Positions 30,194 to 37,406 of a stretch of 64,000 bases of DNA are shown piece after piece. The stretch spans positions 188,579 to 252,578 of the forward strand of contig NZ_LBMT01000001.1 in assembly GCF_002005545.1 (NCBI RefSeq), in the 5' to 3' direction. The translations under genes were made by a program, and so were the position numbers. This DNA comes from Streptococcus mitis. GTDB lineage: Bacteria; Bacillota; Bacilli; Lactobacillales; Streptococcaceae. The first letter of the stretch is position 1. Each line of letters begins with the position of its first letter. The notes under the pieces are model-generated. The model was not told where the DNA came from. It did no database searches and was given only the letters and a program-made list of their open reading frames with translations.

Positions 30194-31453
30194 TTATCTA
30201 AAAAAGAGTCGCATGATGTCATTCCAAGTCACAGCAATCATCAAGACAACCATGATGACCACTCCGGCCAAGGTGACATAGGTTTCAATTTCTTGTTTCA
30301 ATGGTTTGCGGCGGATGGCTTCTAGGATATTGAGCACAATCTTACCACCATCCAGAGCTGGAATCGGAATAAGATTAAAAATCCCGATATTGATGGAAAT
30401 TATTGCCAAGAAGTACAAAACATTCTCAATTCCATTTTTAGCAGCATCACTACTTGCCTTAAAGATGGCAACAGGTCCACCTAGCTTGTTCAAATCCGGT
30501 TGGAAAATCAGATTTTTCAGAGCTGATAGAATTCGGAGGGCCGAGTCGGCTGCAGTTGTAAAACCACCTACAAACATGGATAGAAAATCTGACTTAATTC
30601 CCGGTTGAACACCTAGAAGGTAACGGCCTTGACTTTCTTCCGGAGTAACAGTGACTTGTTTGTCACTACCCTTTTCAGAAATAGTCACATCCAAGGTCGG
30701 GGCCGTCTTATCTTTGGTTTCTGATTCCACAGCCTGGATCAAGCTTTCCCAGTTGCTAACTTCATGTGAGCCAATCTTGGTAATCTGGGCCGTTTCTGGC
30801 ACTCCTACCTTAGCCAAGGCCCCTTGAGGCATGACATGGAACTGATTGGTATCAACATCTCTGACACCACCCTGCATGAAGATTAAAATCCAGAAAACAA
30901 CGACACCTAAGATAAAGTTGTTCATAGGACCTGCAAAGTTAGTAATCAGTTTGCCCCAGATAGTTGCATTTTGATATTGAACATCCAAGGGAGCAATTCG
31001 AACCTCAGTTCCATCTGATTCCACAACCGTTGCATCGTGATCTACTGCAAATGTTTTTTCTTCTTCCAGAACCAATCCTTTGATAAAGAGCTTGTCTTCA
31101 AAATCAAACTGGGTCACCTGCATAGGGAGGGCTGTTTGATCCAATTTTTTACCTGATAGATTGATACGTTTAACCTTACCATCATCAGTAAGCGTCAAAC
31201 TAACAGGAGTTCCTGTCTTAATTTCAGTTGTATCATCACCCCAACCGGCCATGCGAACATAGCCCCCAAGAGGCAAAATTCGAATGGTATAGGCCGTCCC
31301 ATCCTTGCCAATATGAGCAAAGATCTTGGGGCCCATTCCAATGGCAAATTCACGCACTAGAATCCCTGATTTCTTGGCAAAGTAGAAGTGTCCGAACTCG
31401 TGCACTACCACAATAATCCCGAAAACCAGAATAAAGGTTAAAATTCCGAGCAT
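30194..31453 (-). CDS. rseP: Site-2 intramembrane zinc metalloprotease RseP/Eep
   Basis: The 419-residue membrane protease has HEFGH at 18-22 in the first helix, a PDZ domain (about 195-290), and the second active-site motif [11 protein letters not shown] in a late helix (about 350-360). In streptococci this protein (Eep) trims signal peptides, including peptides of quorum-sensing systems such as Shp pheromones. It lies in the uppS-cdsA-rseP-proS order that is conserved across Firmicutes. Confidence 0.97.
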   Translation of the reverse strand: MLGILTFILVFGIIVVVHEFGHFYFAKKSGILVREFAIGMGPKIFAHIGKDGTAYTIRILPLGGYVRMAGWGDDTTEIKTGTPVSLTLTDDGKVKRINLSGKKLDQTALPMQVTQFDFEDKLFIKGLVLEEEKTFAVDHDATVVESDGTEVRIAPLDVQYQNATIWGKLITNFAGPMNNFILGVVVFWILIFMQGGVRDVDTNQFHVMPQGALAKVGVPETAQITKIGSHEVSNWESLIQAVESETKDKTAPTLDVTISEKGSDKQVTVTPEESQGRYLLGVQPGIKSDFLSMFVGGFTTAADSALRILSALKNLIFQPDLNKLGGPVAIFKASSDAAKNGIENVLYFLAIISINIGIFNLIPIPALDGGKIVLNILEAIRRKPLKQEIETYVTLAGVVIMVVLMIAVTWNDIMRLFFR

Positions 31454-31474
31454 AGTATTTCCTCCGTCTTTTGA

Positions 31475-32278
31475 TTAAAAGAGTCCAAACAAGTGCATGA
31501 TTGGAAATACAAGCAACATACTATCAAAACGATCCAAAACACCACCATGTCCAGGGATAAATTTCCCAGAATCCTTGACACCAAAGTGACGCTTGATCGA
31601 ACTTTCTAGTAAATCACCAAATTGTCCAGCAATGCTAAAGAAAATAGCAAATACCGACATCTTGTAAATTCCATACGGAAGAGCAACTGTTCTGTCAAAC
31701 ATCATAAAGATGATGGTTACTAAAATCGCACCTAAAATACCACCCAAGGCACCCTCAAAGGTTTTATTTGGAGAAACTGTCGGAGCTAGTTTTCGTTTAC
31801 CATAGTTCATCCCAACAAGATAGGCACCACTGTCTGTTGCCCAAACAATACACAAGGCTAATAGTGCCTTATCTAAACCTGCAATTCTAGCATCTAATAG
31901 AGCATTAAAACCAAAGCCCACATAAAAGCTCATAGCAAGAGGGAAAACAGCATCCTCAATCGTATATGACTTGCTAAAAACAGTCGTTCCTAACATAATT
32001 GAAATCAAAACACTATAAGCAACCACATTCCCATCAACTGGTAAAAAAGTCAGGTAATTCTCCAAGGGAATGGTCAAAGCAAAGGTTGCAAAGAGGGTCA
32101 AGAGGCCCTCCATCGTCATGGTCTCTAGACCTCTCATCTTCAAAAGTTCATGCATGGCTAGCATGGCTATGATTCCAATTGCTATCTGCAGCAAGAGTCC
32201 CCCAATCATTAAAATTGGTAGGAAAATAGCCAGGGCAATCCCTGCAAACAAGGTTCTTTTCTGTAAATCCTGTGTCAT
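31475..32278 (-). CDS. cdsA: Phosphatidate cytidylyltransferase
   Basis: The 267-residue polytopic membrane enzyme has about seven helices and the CDS signature near its C-terminus, beginning SIKRHFGVKDSGKFIPGHGG (about 225-246) with D-rich DRFDSM. It makes CDP-diacylglycerol for phospholipid synthesis. It starts 8 nt after uppS, so the two are coupled. Confidence 0.97.
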   Translation of the reverse strand: MTQDLQKRTLFAGIALAIFLPILMIGGLLLQIAIGIIAMLAMHELLKMRGLETMTMEGLLTLFATFALTIPLENYLTFLPVDGNVVAYSVLISIMLGTTVFSKSYTIEDAVFPLAMSFYVGFGFNALLDARIAGLDKALLALCIVWATDSGAYLVGMNYGKRKLAPTVSPNKTFEGALGGILGAILVTIIFMMFDRTVALPYGIYKMSVFAIFFSIAGQFGDLLESSIKRHFGVKDSGKFIPGHGGVLDRFDSMLLVFPIMHLFGLF

Positions 32279-32286
32279 ATTTCCTC

Positions 32287-33045
32287 CTAAACTCCTCCAA
32301 ATCGGCGATGACGACGATTGTAGGCAAGAATGGCTTCCTGCAAGGCCGCCTCGTCAAAATCAGGCCACAAGGTATCTGTAAAATAGAGCTCACTGTAGGC
32401 TCCCTGCCATGGAAGGAAATTGCTCAAGCGCAATTCTCCACTAGTCCGAATAATCAAGTCTGGGTCTCGTAACTCCTTAGGCAAATGCTGGGTGAAGAGA
32501 TAGTTGCCAATCAATTCCTCTGTGATGTCACCTGGGTTAATTTTGGCATCTAACACATCCTGGGAAATCAACTTAAGGGCCTGTGTAATCTCAGCACGTC
32601 CACCATAGTTGAGGGCAAAATTAAGAATTAATCCTGTGTTGTTCTTAGTTAATTCCTCAGCCTTGGTCAGAGCTTCAAAGGTTTGCTTAGGCAGGCGGTC
32701 CGTTTCCCCAATCATTTGAATCTTAACATTATTCGCATGCAATTCCGGGACATAATTATCATAAAACTCTACTGGCAAGTTCATGATAAACTTGACTTCC
32801 TGATCTGGGCGGGTCCAATTTTCCGTAGAAAAAGCATAGACCGTAATAACCTTAACGCCCAGTTTGTTGGCTGCCTTGGTCACAGTTTGCAATGCTTCCA
32901 TGCCCGCCTTATGTCCAAAAACTCGCGGTTGCATACGTTTTTTAGCCCAACGGCCATTGCCATCCATGATGATGCCGATATGAGCAGGAACCTGTGTCGG
33001 AACCTCTACTTCCACAGCCTTATCTTTCTTAAAAAATCCAAACAT
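32287..33045 (-). CDS. uppS: Undecaprenyl diphosphate synthase
   Basis: The 252-residue protein contains GIIMDGNGRWAKKR with catalytic D28, the FSTENWTRP motif and the C-terminal RTSGELRLSNFLPWQ. It makes the C55 lipid carrier of wall synthesis. I start it at MFGFF, preceded by AGGAA; an ATG 6 codons upstream also exists. It leads the operon; an extended -10 promoter (TGGTATAAT) lies at 33078-33083 on the minus strand. Confidence 0.96.
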   Translation of the reverse strand: MFGFFKKDKAVEVEVPTQVPAHIGIIMDGNGRWAKKRMQPRVFGHKAGMEALQTVTKAANKLGVKVITVYAFSTENWTRPDQEVKFIMNLPVEFYDNYVPELHANNVKIQMIGETDRLPKQTFEALTKAEELTKNNTGLILNFALNYGGRAEITQALKLISQDVLDAKINPGDITEELIGNYLFTQHLPKELRDPDLIIRTSGELRLSNFLPWQGAYSELYFTDTLWPDFDEAALQEAILAYNRRHRRFGGV

Positions 33046-33077
33046 GATCTTATTCCTATTCAAAAATCTATCGTTTC

Positions 33078-33087
33078 ATTATACCAT
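33078..33087 (-). promoter_or_regulatory. uppS operon promoter (extended -10)
   Basis: Minus-strand TGGTATAAT with no good -35 box, about 35 nt before the uppS start. Confidence 0.6.
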
Positions 33088-33119
33088 ATTTCCCCATTTT
33101 CTTCTATCACTAAGCTATT

Positions 33120-33237
33120 TATACTCTTCGAAAATCTCTTCAAACCACGTCAGCTCTATCTGCAACCTCAAAACAGTGTTTTGAGCAACCTGCGGTTAGC
33201 TTCCTAGTTTGCTCTTTGATTTTCATTGAGTATTATT
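33120..33237. repeat. BOX element lacking the central boxA-end/boxB part
   Basis: Begins TATACTCTTCGAAAATCTC and ends TTTTCATTGAGTATTATT like the copy at 6162, but is 36 nt shorter: the segment around GTCGCC...GACTTCGTCAG is missing. It lies between uppS and a csRNA gene. Confidence 0.9.
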
Positions 33238-33260
33238 CTCAGGCACAAAGCCCATTTTTC

Positions 33261-33357
33261 AAAAAAATAAGCCGCCTGATTGGGCGACTCTATTTTTTAT
33301 AGGGAGATTATTATGAAAAAGTTTTAGGAGTTTAAGTTAAGGTCTTCTTAACTTATG
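33261..33357 (-). ncRNA. cia-dependent small RNA (csRNA family), copy 1
   Basis: A CiaR box (33395-33379, CTTAAG-N5-TTTAAG on the minus strand) is followed after 10 bp by TATACT (33368-33363), the exact layout of CiaR-driven promoters. The transcript, about 97 nt, has a 5' hairpin, the single-stranded CUCCUAAAAC anti-Shine-Dalgarno stretch, an AAUCUCCC stretch and a terminator (GTCGCCC with GGCGGC, then T-run near 33261-33270). Unlike its relatives, the 5' hairpin loop here lacks CCUCCU. Known csRNAs bind ribosome sites of targets such as comC. The CiaR box overlaps the stop codon of the upstream gene. Confidence 0.85.
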
Positions 33358-33378
33358 GACTTAGTATACACTTCCTAG

Positions 33379-33395
33379 CTTAAAGTTTCCTTAAG
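33379..33395 (-). promoter_or_regulatory. CiaR box of csRNA copy 1
   Basis: CTTAAG, 5 bp, TTTAAG on the minus strand, 10 bp upstream of the -10 box. Confidence 0.88.
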
Positions 33396-33963
33396 TATTT
33401 TTAAAAATCAAATTTTTCCATTTTTCCTGCCAATTTTTCTTGGATAATCGTGTTTGATAGAGCTCCATTCGGTCTTCGTTCTCTAAAAAATGAGGAGTTG
33501 GACGAACTTGAAAATTCAAAATATCCTCCAAACCATAAGGTGCATAGAGCTCAAAATCCAATTCTTCATTCAAGCGCAGTCCAACTGCCGTACACCGTTC
33601 TGGATACTTACTCATAGCATCACAAGAGCTGCTATAGGGAGCAGTATGAGGGCTATGCTGGTGCATATAGACTTGATTTTTCAATTCCCACTGGTACTGA
33701 GAAAAGTCCTCTCTCAGCTTTTTCTCCAGTAATAAGGTTTCTTCATAAGAAATATCTGGATTAAAGAAAATTACATCCACATCTGTTTCACAGTCAAAAG
33801 GGGATTTGTCTGACAAGAGATTCCAGATGAAATTTCTGACAGAACCTGCTGCCAGCCAGGAATCTGTCAACTCCAGATTTCGGATGATAGTCAGAATAGC
33901 CATCATATCTGAATTTTTTCTAAAAGCCTCTAGAATTTCTTGCTTATTTTTCATTGTACTCAT
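33391..33963 (-). CDS. Nucleotidyltransferase family protein (COG3575-like)
   Basis: The protein has about 190 residues from the ATG at 33963, which overlaps the 3' end of ruvB by 20 nt; an ATG at 33978 is also possible. It contains the nucleotidyltransferase motif AAGSVRN...[11 protein letters not shown] (about 37-68), with the paired acidic residues expected for metal binding. Substrate is unknown. Overlap with ruvB implies translational coupling. The family is seen in the same place in pneumococcus. Confidence 0.85.
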   Translation of the reverse strand: MSTMKNKQEILEAFRKNSDMMAILTIIRNLELTDSWLAAGSVRNFIWNLLSDKSPFDCETDVDVIFFNPDISYEETLLLEKKLREDFSQYQWELKNQVYMHQHSPHTAPYSSSCDAMSKYPERCTAVGLRLNEELDFELYAPYGLEDILNFQVRPTPHFLENEDRMELYQTRLSKKNWQEKWKNLIFKNT

Positions 33964-34942
33964 ACCCCAAATGATCATATGCCTTAGCAGTCGCCACCCG
34001 TCCAGAACGTGTCCGCATGATAAAACCTTTTTGAATCAAGTAAGGCTCATACATGTCTTCGACAGTCTCGCGCTCCTCGGCAATATTAACAGAAAGAGTT
34101 CCTAAGCCGACAGGGCCACCACCGTACATCTCAATCATGGTCCGGAGAATTTTTTGGTCCACATAGTCCAAACCTTCATGGTCAACATCCAGCATAGTCA
34201 AAGCCTTATCCGTAATAACATCATCGATAACCCCATCCCCCATAATCTGGGCAAAATCGCGCACGCGCTTGAGGAGACGATTGGCAATACGAGGGGTTCC
34301 ACGGCTACGTAGAGCCAACTCAGACGCTGCCTCATGGGTGATTTCCATCTCAAAAATATCTGCCGTCCGCTCAACAATTTCCGTCAAATCAGCATGAGCA
34401 TAATACTCCATATGACCTGTAATTCCAAAACGTGCCCGTAGCGGATTTGAGAGCATACCAGCCCGAGTCGTCGCACCAATCAAGGTAAAAGGTGGCAACT
34501 CCAAATGAACACTGCGACTACCTTCACCAGCCCCAATCATGATATCAATATAGAAGTCCTCCATGGCACTATAAAGCACCTCCTCCACCGACATGGGCAA
34601 GCGATGAATCTCATCAATAAAAAGGACATCCCCAGGCTCTAAGTCATTCAAAATCGCTACCAGATCTCCGGCTTTTTCAATGACTGGACCCGAAGTCTGC
34701 TTGAGATTGACACCTAGTTCGTTGGCCATAACAAAAGCCATGGTCGTTTTTCCCAAACCTGGAGGCCCAAATAAGAGGACATGATCCAGCGCTTCATCCC
34801 GCATTTTGGCAGCCTCAATAAAGATTTGGAGCTGGTCCTTGACCTTGTCCTGCCCAATATATTCACGTAAGTACTGAGGACGGAGCGTACGTTCTACTAA
34901 CTCCTCATCCCCCATTATCTCATTATCTAAAATTCTACTCAT
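33944..34942 (-). CDS. ruvB: Holliday junction branch migration helicase RuvB
   Basis: The 332-residue AAA+ protein has Walker [10 protein letters not shown] (about 60-68), Walker [11 protein letters not shown], sensor GATTRAG and the C-terminal winged helix with [15 protein letters not shown]. It drives branch migration with RuvA. The only promoter in front has its -10 box (34954-34949) just 6 nt from the ATG, so the mRNA appears to be leaderless; no ribosome site is visible. Confidence 0.98.
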   Translation of the reverse strand: MSRILDNEIMGDEELVERTLRPQYLREYIGQDKVKDQLQIFIEAAKMRDEALDHVLLFGPPGLGKTTMAFVMANELGVNLKQTSGPVIEKAGDLVAILNDLEPGDVLFIDEIHRLPMSVEEVLYSAMEDFYIDIMIGAGEGSRSVHLELPPFTLIGATTRAGMLSNPLRARFGITGHMEYYAHADLTEIVERTADIFEMEITHEAASELALRSRGTPRIANRLLKRVRDFAQIMGDGVIDDVITDKALTMLDVDHEGLDYVDQKILRTMIEMYGGGPVGLGTLSVNIAEERETVEDMYEPYLIQKGFIMRTRSGRVATAKAYDHLGYEYNEK

Positions 34943-34948
34943 GGCTCT

Positions 34949-34977
34949 ATTATATCAAAAATCCAAGCCACAAACAA
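34949..34977 (-). promoter_or_regulatory. ruvB promoter, placed for a leaderless mRNA
   Basis: Minus-strand TTGTTT (34977-34972), 17 bp, TATAAT (34954-34949); only 6 nt separate the -10 box from the ATG at 34942, so transcription should begin at or one base before the start codon. Confidence 0.65.
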
Positions 34978-35000
34978 AAAAGCCACCCGATTGGGTAACT
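34976..35000 (-). terminator. Orphan csRNA-like terminator hairpin
   Basis: GCCACCCGATTGGGTAAC forms a stem-loop followed on the minus strand by TTTTTTG. It closely resembles the terminators of the csRNA genes in this window (GTCACCCAATCAGGTGAC type), but no csRNA body or CiaR box lies to its right; the toxin gene occupies that place. Confidence 0.55.
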
Positions 35001-35022
35001 CCCGACTTTAGCACTTATGTGG

Positions 35023-35028
35023 TATAAT
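35023..35028 (+). promoter_or_regulatory. Toxin mRNA promoter (extended -10)
   Basis: TGGTATAAT with the TATAAT at 35023-35028; no good -35 box. About 48 nt upstream of the toxin ATG. Confidence 0.65.
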
Positions 35029-35075
35029 ATCATACGGCACTTCTACACCGCCTGCGAAAGGAGGTGAGATAGCCC

Positions 35076-35168
35076 ATGATGGAATTAGTACTCAAAACTA
35101 TCATCGGACCAATTGTGGTCGGTGTCGTTCTTCGATTAGTCGATAAATGGCTAAACAAGGACAAATAG
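35076..35168 (+). CDS. Fst/Ldr-like type I toxin peptide, 30 aa
   Basis: The peptide MMELVLKTIIGPIVVGVVLRLVDKWLNKDK (20 central residues hydrophobic) matches the Fst family plan: a short N-terminus, a helix with the conserved P-I-x-V-G-x-V-L pattern (residues 12-19), and a W-L-N-K charged tail. It follows a very strong ribosome site, AAAGGAGGTGA (35057-35067). A convergent antisense RNA promoter and a shared bidirectional terminator complete the type I toxin-antitoxin layout known from the pAD1 par locus. Fst peptides insert in the membrane when the antitoxin RNA is lost. It was too short for usual gene calling. Toxicity is inferred. Confidence 0.85.
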   Translation: MMELVLKTIIGPIVVGVVLRLVDKWLNKDK

Positions 35169-35171
35169 TGT

Positions 35172-35217
35172 CAAAAAAGACCTCAAGCTTATTTGGTCGT
35201 GAGCTTGGGGTCTTTTC
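35172..35217. terminator. Bidirectional terminator shared by toxin mRNA and antitoxin RNA
   Basis: AAAAGACCTCAAGCT (35175-35189) pairs with AGCTTGGGGTCTTTT (35202-35216) with one wobble; A/T runs on both sides allow termination in either direction. Confidence 0.88.
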
Positions 35218-35248
35218 TAGCCTATGATATAGAACTAGTACTCAATTC
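35176..35248 (-). ncRNA. Antitoxin RNA (RNA II-like) of the Fst-type locus
   Basis: A consensus minus-strand promoter, TTGACA (35283-35278), 17 bp, GATAAT (35260-35255), predicts a transcript beginning near 35248 and ending at the shared terminator, about 70 nt. It transcribes the complement of 35232-35245, which repeats 35082-35095 in the toxin mRNA at 13 of 14 bases, so the RNA can pair with the toxin message at its 5' coding region as well as at the terminator, as in par RNA I/RNA II. Confidence 0.78.
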
Positions 35249-35283
35249 CTTTTTATTATCCCACAGTTCACAAATTTTGTCAA

Positions 35284-35640
35284 ATGTTTATATTCTCGAC
35301 TTTTCAAGCTTTAACCACTGTACAACAAAACGGTCAAGATTAAGAGAAAGTTAGGGATTCTATCAATTTCATAAAAATTTTGATTTCGTAAACGAAGAGA
35401 CAAGCTTACATGTCACTCCTCATTTAATACGCCACTACTGGACAAGTAAAATCGTCATTACAATAGTTCCATTCCTTCAATTAACAGTCACCTACAATCA
35501 AATTAAGGTTGAATTCACTTAAATAGCAACAGACCTATTTCTTAGTCATATTCGCTAAAAAGATTCCCGCCAATTCCCCGACCAAAATCCGAAAAATATC
35601 GAAAAATGATTTTTAGAATAGTCCCAAAAAGCCTGAAATA
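35284..35640. other. Intergenic stretch with no recognised feature
   Basis: AT-rich sequence between the antitoxin promoter and the second csRNA gene. No ORF with a ribosome site, no tRNA-like fold and no repeat copy found elsewhere in the window was seen. Confidence 0.5.
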
Positions 35641-35645
35641 GAGCC

Positions 35646-35742
35646 AAAAAACTCCACCTGATTGGGGGGAGTTAAGGGAGATTATTATGAAAAAGAAAAG
35701 TTTAGGATTTTATTAAATAAAGTTAGGAGGTCTTTATTTAAT
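35646..35742 (-). ncRNA. cia-dependent small RNA (csRNA family), copy 2
   Basis: The minus strand has GTTAAG-N5-TTTAAG (35781-35765), 10 bp, TATCAT (35754-35749). The transcript of about 97 nt starts with the hairpin ATTAAATAAAG...CTTTATTTAAT whose loop carries ACCUCCUAAC, then AAAUCCUAAAC and AAUCUCCC single strands, and a terminator AACTCC...GGAGTT with T-run near 35646. The CCUCCU loop and UCCU runs are anti-Shine-Dalgarno sequences. Confidence 0.88.
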
Positions 35743-35764
35743 AACTATATGATACAAGACGAAG

Positions 35765-35781
35765 CTTAAAACTAGCTTAAC
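35765..35781 (-). promoter_or_regulatory. CiaR box of csRNA copy 2
   Basis: GTTAAG, 5 bp, TTTAAG on the minus strand; 10 bp before the -10 box. Confidence 0.88.
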
Positions 35782-35837
35782 TTTTCTCAGATTTTACTAT
35801 TTTGCAAAAAATTTCTATTACCATCACCTCACCCCAC

Positions 35838-35931
35838 AAAAAAGTCACCTGATTGGGTGACTTCATTAGGAGATTATGATGAAAAAAGTTTTAGGATTTC
35901 ATTAAATAAAGTTAGGAGGTCTTTATTTAAT
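35838..35931 (-). ncRNA. cia-dependent small RNA (csRNA family), copy 3
   Basis: CiaR box at 35970-35954, -10 box TATTAT at 35943-35938, then about 94 nt of RNA with the same plan as copy 2: AT-stem hairpin with a CCUCCU loop, AAAUCCUAAAAC linker, AAUCUCCU stretch and the terminator GTCACCC...GGTGAC with TTTTTTG. Copies 2 and 3 are tandem, about 100 bp apart, and nearly identical over the 5' hairpin, so one probably arose from the other. Confidence 0.9.
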
Positions 35932-35953
35932 GACTATATAATACTAGACCAGC

Positions 35954-35970
35954 CTTAAACTTTGCTTAAG
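35954..35970 (-). promoter_or_regulatory. CiaR box of csRNA copy 3
   Basis: CTTAAG, 5 bp (CAAAG), TTTAAG on the minus strand; 10 bp before the -10 box and 15 bp beyond the stop codon of the acetyltransferase gene. Confidence 0.9.
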
Positions 35971-35985
35971 AAAAAACAAGTTTTG

Positions 35986-36402
35986 TTATTTTTTACGATT
36001 CACCCAAGTCATACCTATACAATTATAGGTGGATAAGATTTCAAAGCCTATAGAACGATAGAATTCCAAGGTTCTTTCTGTCTGTTCTGTCACCAGCTGG
36101 ACTTGATAGGCATCTTTGTAATCCTCTAAAGCCTCTTTCATCAAAGCACTGCCTATCCCTTGACGCTGATAGATTGGTAAAACAATTAAATCCTGAACCA
36201 ATACTGATGAGAATCCATCTCCAACCAAACGAATCAAGCCCACTACAGCATCGCCATCAAGTGCCACATAAATCGCTAATGAATGAGACAAGGCCTGCTC
36301 CAGCATCTCTGGTTGATGGGTATAATTTGTCCAACCGACAGCCTGATAGAGATGCAAAACATCCTCTAGCTTGACAATTTCTTGCTTTTTAATAGTGATC
36401 AT
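35986..36402 (-). CDS. GNAT family N-acetyltransferase, 138 aa
   Basis: The protein has a compact GNAT fold: VGLIRLVGDG, then the pyrophosphate-loop segment IYQRQGIGSALMKEAL (about 85-100), and FYRSIGFEI near 117-125. Substrate is not predictable. It is 11 nt after the larger acetyltransferase gene on the same strand, so they share an mRNA. A csRNA CiaR box begins shortly after its stop codon. Confidence 0.88.
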   Translation of the reverse strand: MITIKKQEIVKLEDVLHLYQAVGWTNYTHQPEMLEQALSHSLAIYVALDGDAVVGLIRLVGDGFSSVLVQDLIVLPIYQRQGIGSALMKEALEDYKDAYQVQLVTEQTERTLEFYRSIGFEILSTYNCIGMTWVNRKK

Positions 36403-36413
36403 CTCAACACCTC

Positions 36414-37127
36414 TTAGAGTTCTCTCAAGCTCTTGTGCTGTCGTCCATTTTTATCAAAATTTTCAGGACTCAACCACGTTTCCAAACGAGCTTTGACTTG
36501 TGGCCAGTCCTTATCAATCATAGACAACCAATCCGTATCTCTCGTACGCCCCTTATAAATGACTGCCTGACGGAAGGTTCCTTCATAGACAAAGCCCAAA
36601 CGTTCCGCAGCTCGTCTTGATGGCAGGTTAAGAGCATCGCATTTCCACTCATAGCGACGATAGTTAAGCACTTCAAAGACATAGCGAGCCAGTAGATACT
36701 GGGCTTCTGTCCCTATCCGTGTCCCCCTGAGCTCTGGAGAAAAAGTGACAGCTCCCACTTCTATGACTCGATTATTCTGATCAATTCGCATGAGAGAAAA
36801 AGTTCCCAAAGCCTTACCAGTCGCCTTGTCTATGATTGCATAGTAAAAACGGTCCTTACGAGCCAACATCTGATTTAAAAGAGTAACCAGTTCCTCTCTG
36901 TCTGCCACTGGTTCCTGAAAGAGGTAGGTCCACATCTCCCGAGGCGTATCAGGGCCATAAACAGCTAATAAATCCTCCGCATGCTTTTCTACCGAGAGAG
37001 CCTCTATTCGAGCATAACACCCTTCTAAGAAATCAATAGAAGGCAGTGCACCGGGTGTATAACCTTCCATTGACTCACCAATCATCTGACCATATTCGTT
37101 TACTGGCATAGCTTTCTCCTTACTCAC
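36414..37127 (-). CDS. GNAT family N-acetyltransferase, RimJ/RimL-like, 237 aa
   Basis: The protein resembles the RimJ/RimL-like group: KALGTFSLMRID, VGAVTFSPELRGTRIGTEAQYLLARYVFE (cited by its ends, about 127-155) and RRYEWKCDALNLPSRRAAERLGF (by its ends, about 160-183), with the usual NxxSxxxxxxxGF order. Such enzymes acetylate proteins or small amines; this one's target is unknown. An extended -10 (TGTTATACT) lies about 30 nt upstream on the minus strand. It leads a two-gene unit. Confidence 0.88.
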   Translation of the reverse strand: MSKEKAMPVNEYGQMIGESMEGYTPGALPSIDFLEGCYARIEALSVEKHAEDLLAVYGPDTPREMWTYLFQEPVADREELVTLLNQMLARKDRFYYAIIDKATGKALGTFSLMRIDQNNRVIEVGAVTFSPELRGTRIGTEAQYLLARYVFEVLNYRRYEWKCDALNLPSRRAAERLGFVYEGTFRQAVIYKGRTRDTDWLSMIDKDWPQVKARLETWLSPENFDKNGRQHKSLREL

Positions 37128-37247
37128 TTATTGAATATAGTATAACATATCTCAATGAAAATTTTAGGAAACACTTGGTTTTCTATTCAATAATGCAAAC
37201 TCCTCTTATAAAAATCATCCATCCACTTTATGGAGGAATAATCAAAT

Positions 37248-37379
37248 ATGGGAACGAGTGAGTTAATGTCCCTTATGCTTCTCTCTATTTTTTACTGTTT
37301 GTATTCAAATTTCTCTTGTTTTAGTGTTTGCTTTTGTAGACTGGACTACCAACCAGAACTGTGTTTTTATCTTAGTTAG
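37248..37379 (+). pseudogene. Possible decayed small membrane toxin (holin-like) gene
   Basis: After a GGAGG-like ribosome site comes an ATG with MGTSELMSLMLLSIF, a start similar in style to TxpA/holin-like type I toxins. The hydrophobic segment then switches frame: shifting by one base after the run of Ts gives TVCIQISLVLVFAFVDW, a better helix with a basic-poor tail. A frameshifted relic fits, but the case rests only on this pattern. The rest of 37128-37406 shows nothing recognised. Confidence 0.3.
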
Positions 37380-37406
37380 GACTATTATAGTACGGTTCAG
37401 CACTAT

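Noticed and set aside
35860..35930. Short plus-strand ORFs beginning GGAGATTATTATGAAAAAG at each csRNA locus
   Set aside because: They look like ribosome site plus start, but are the complement of the csRNA's anti-Shine-Dalgarno and linker; frames are very short and not shared among copies.
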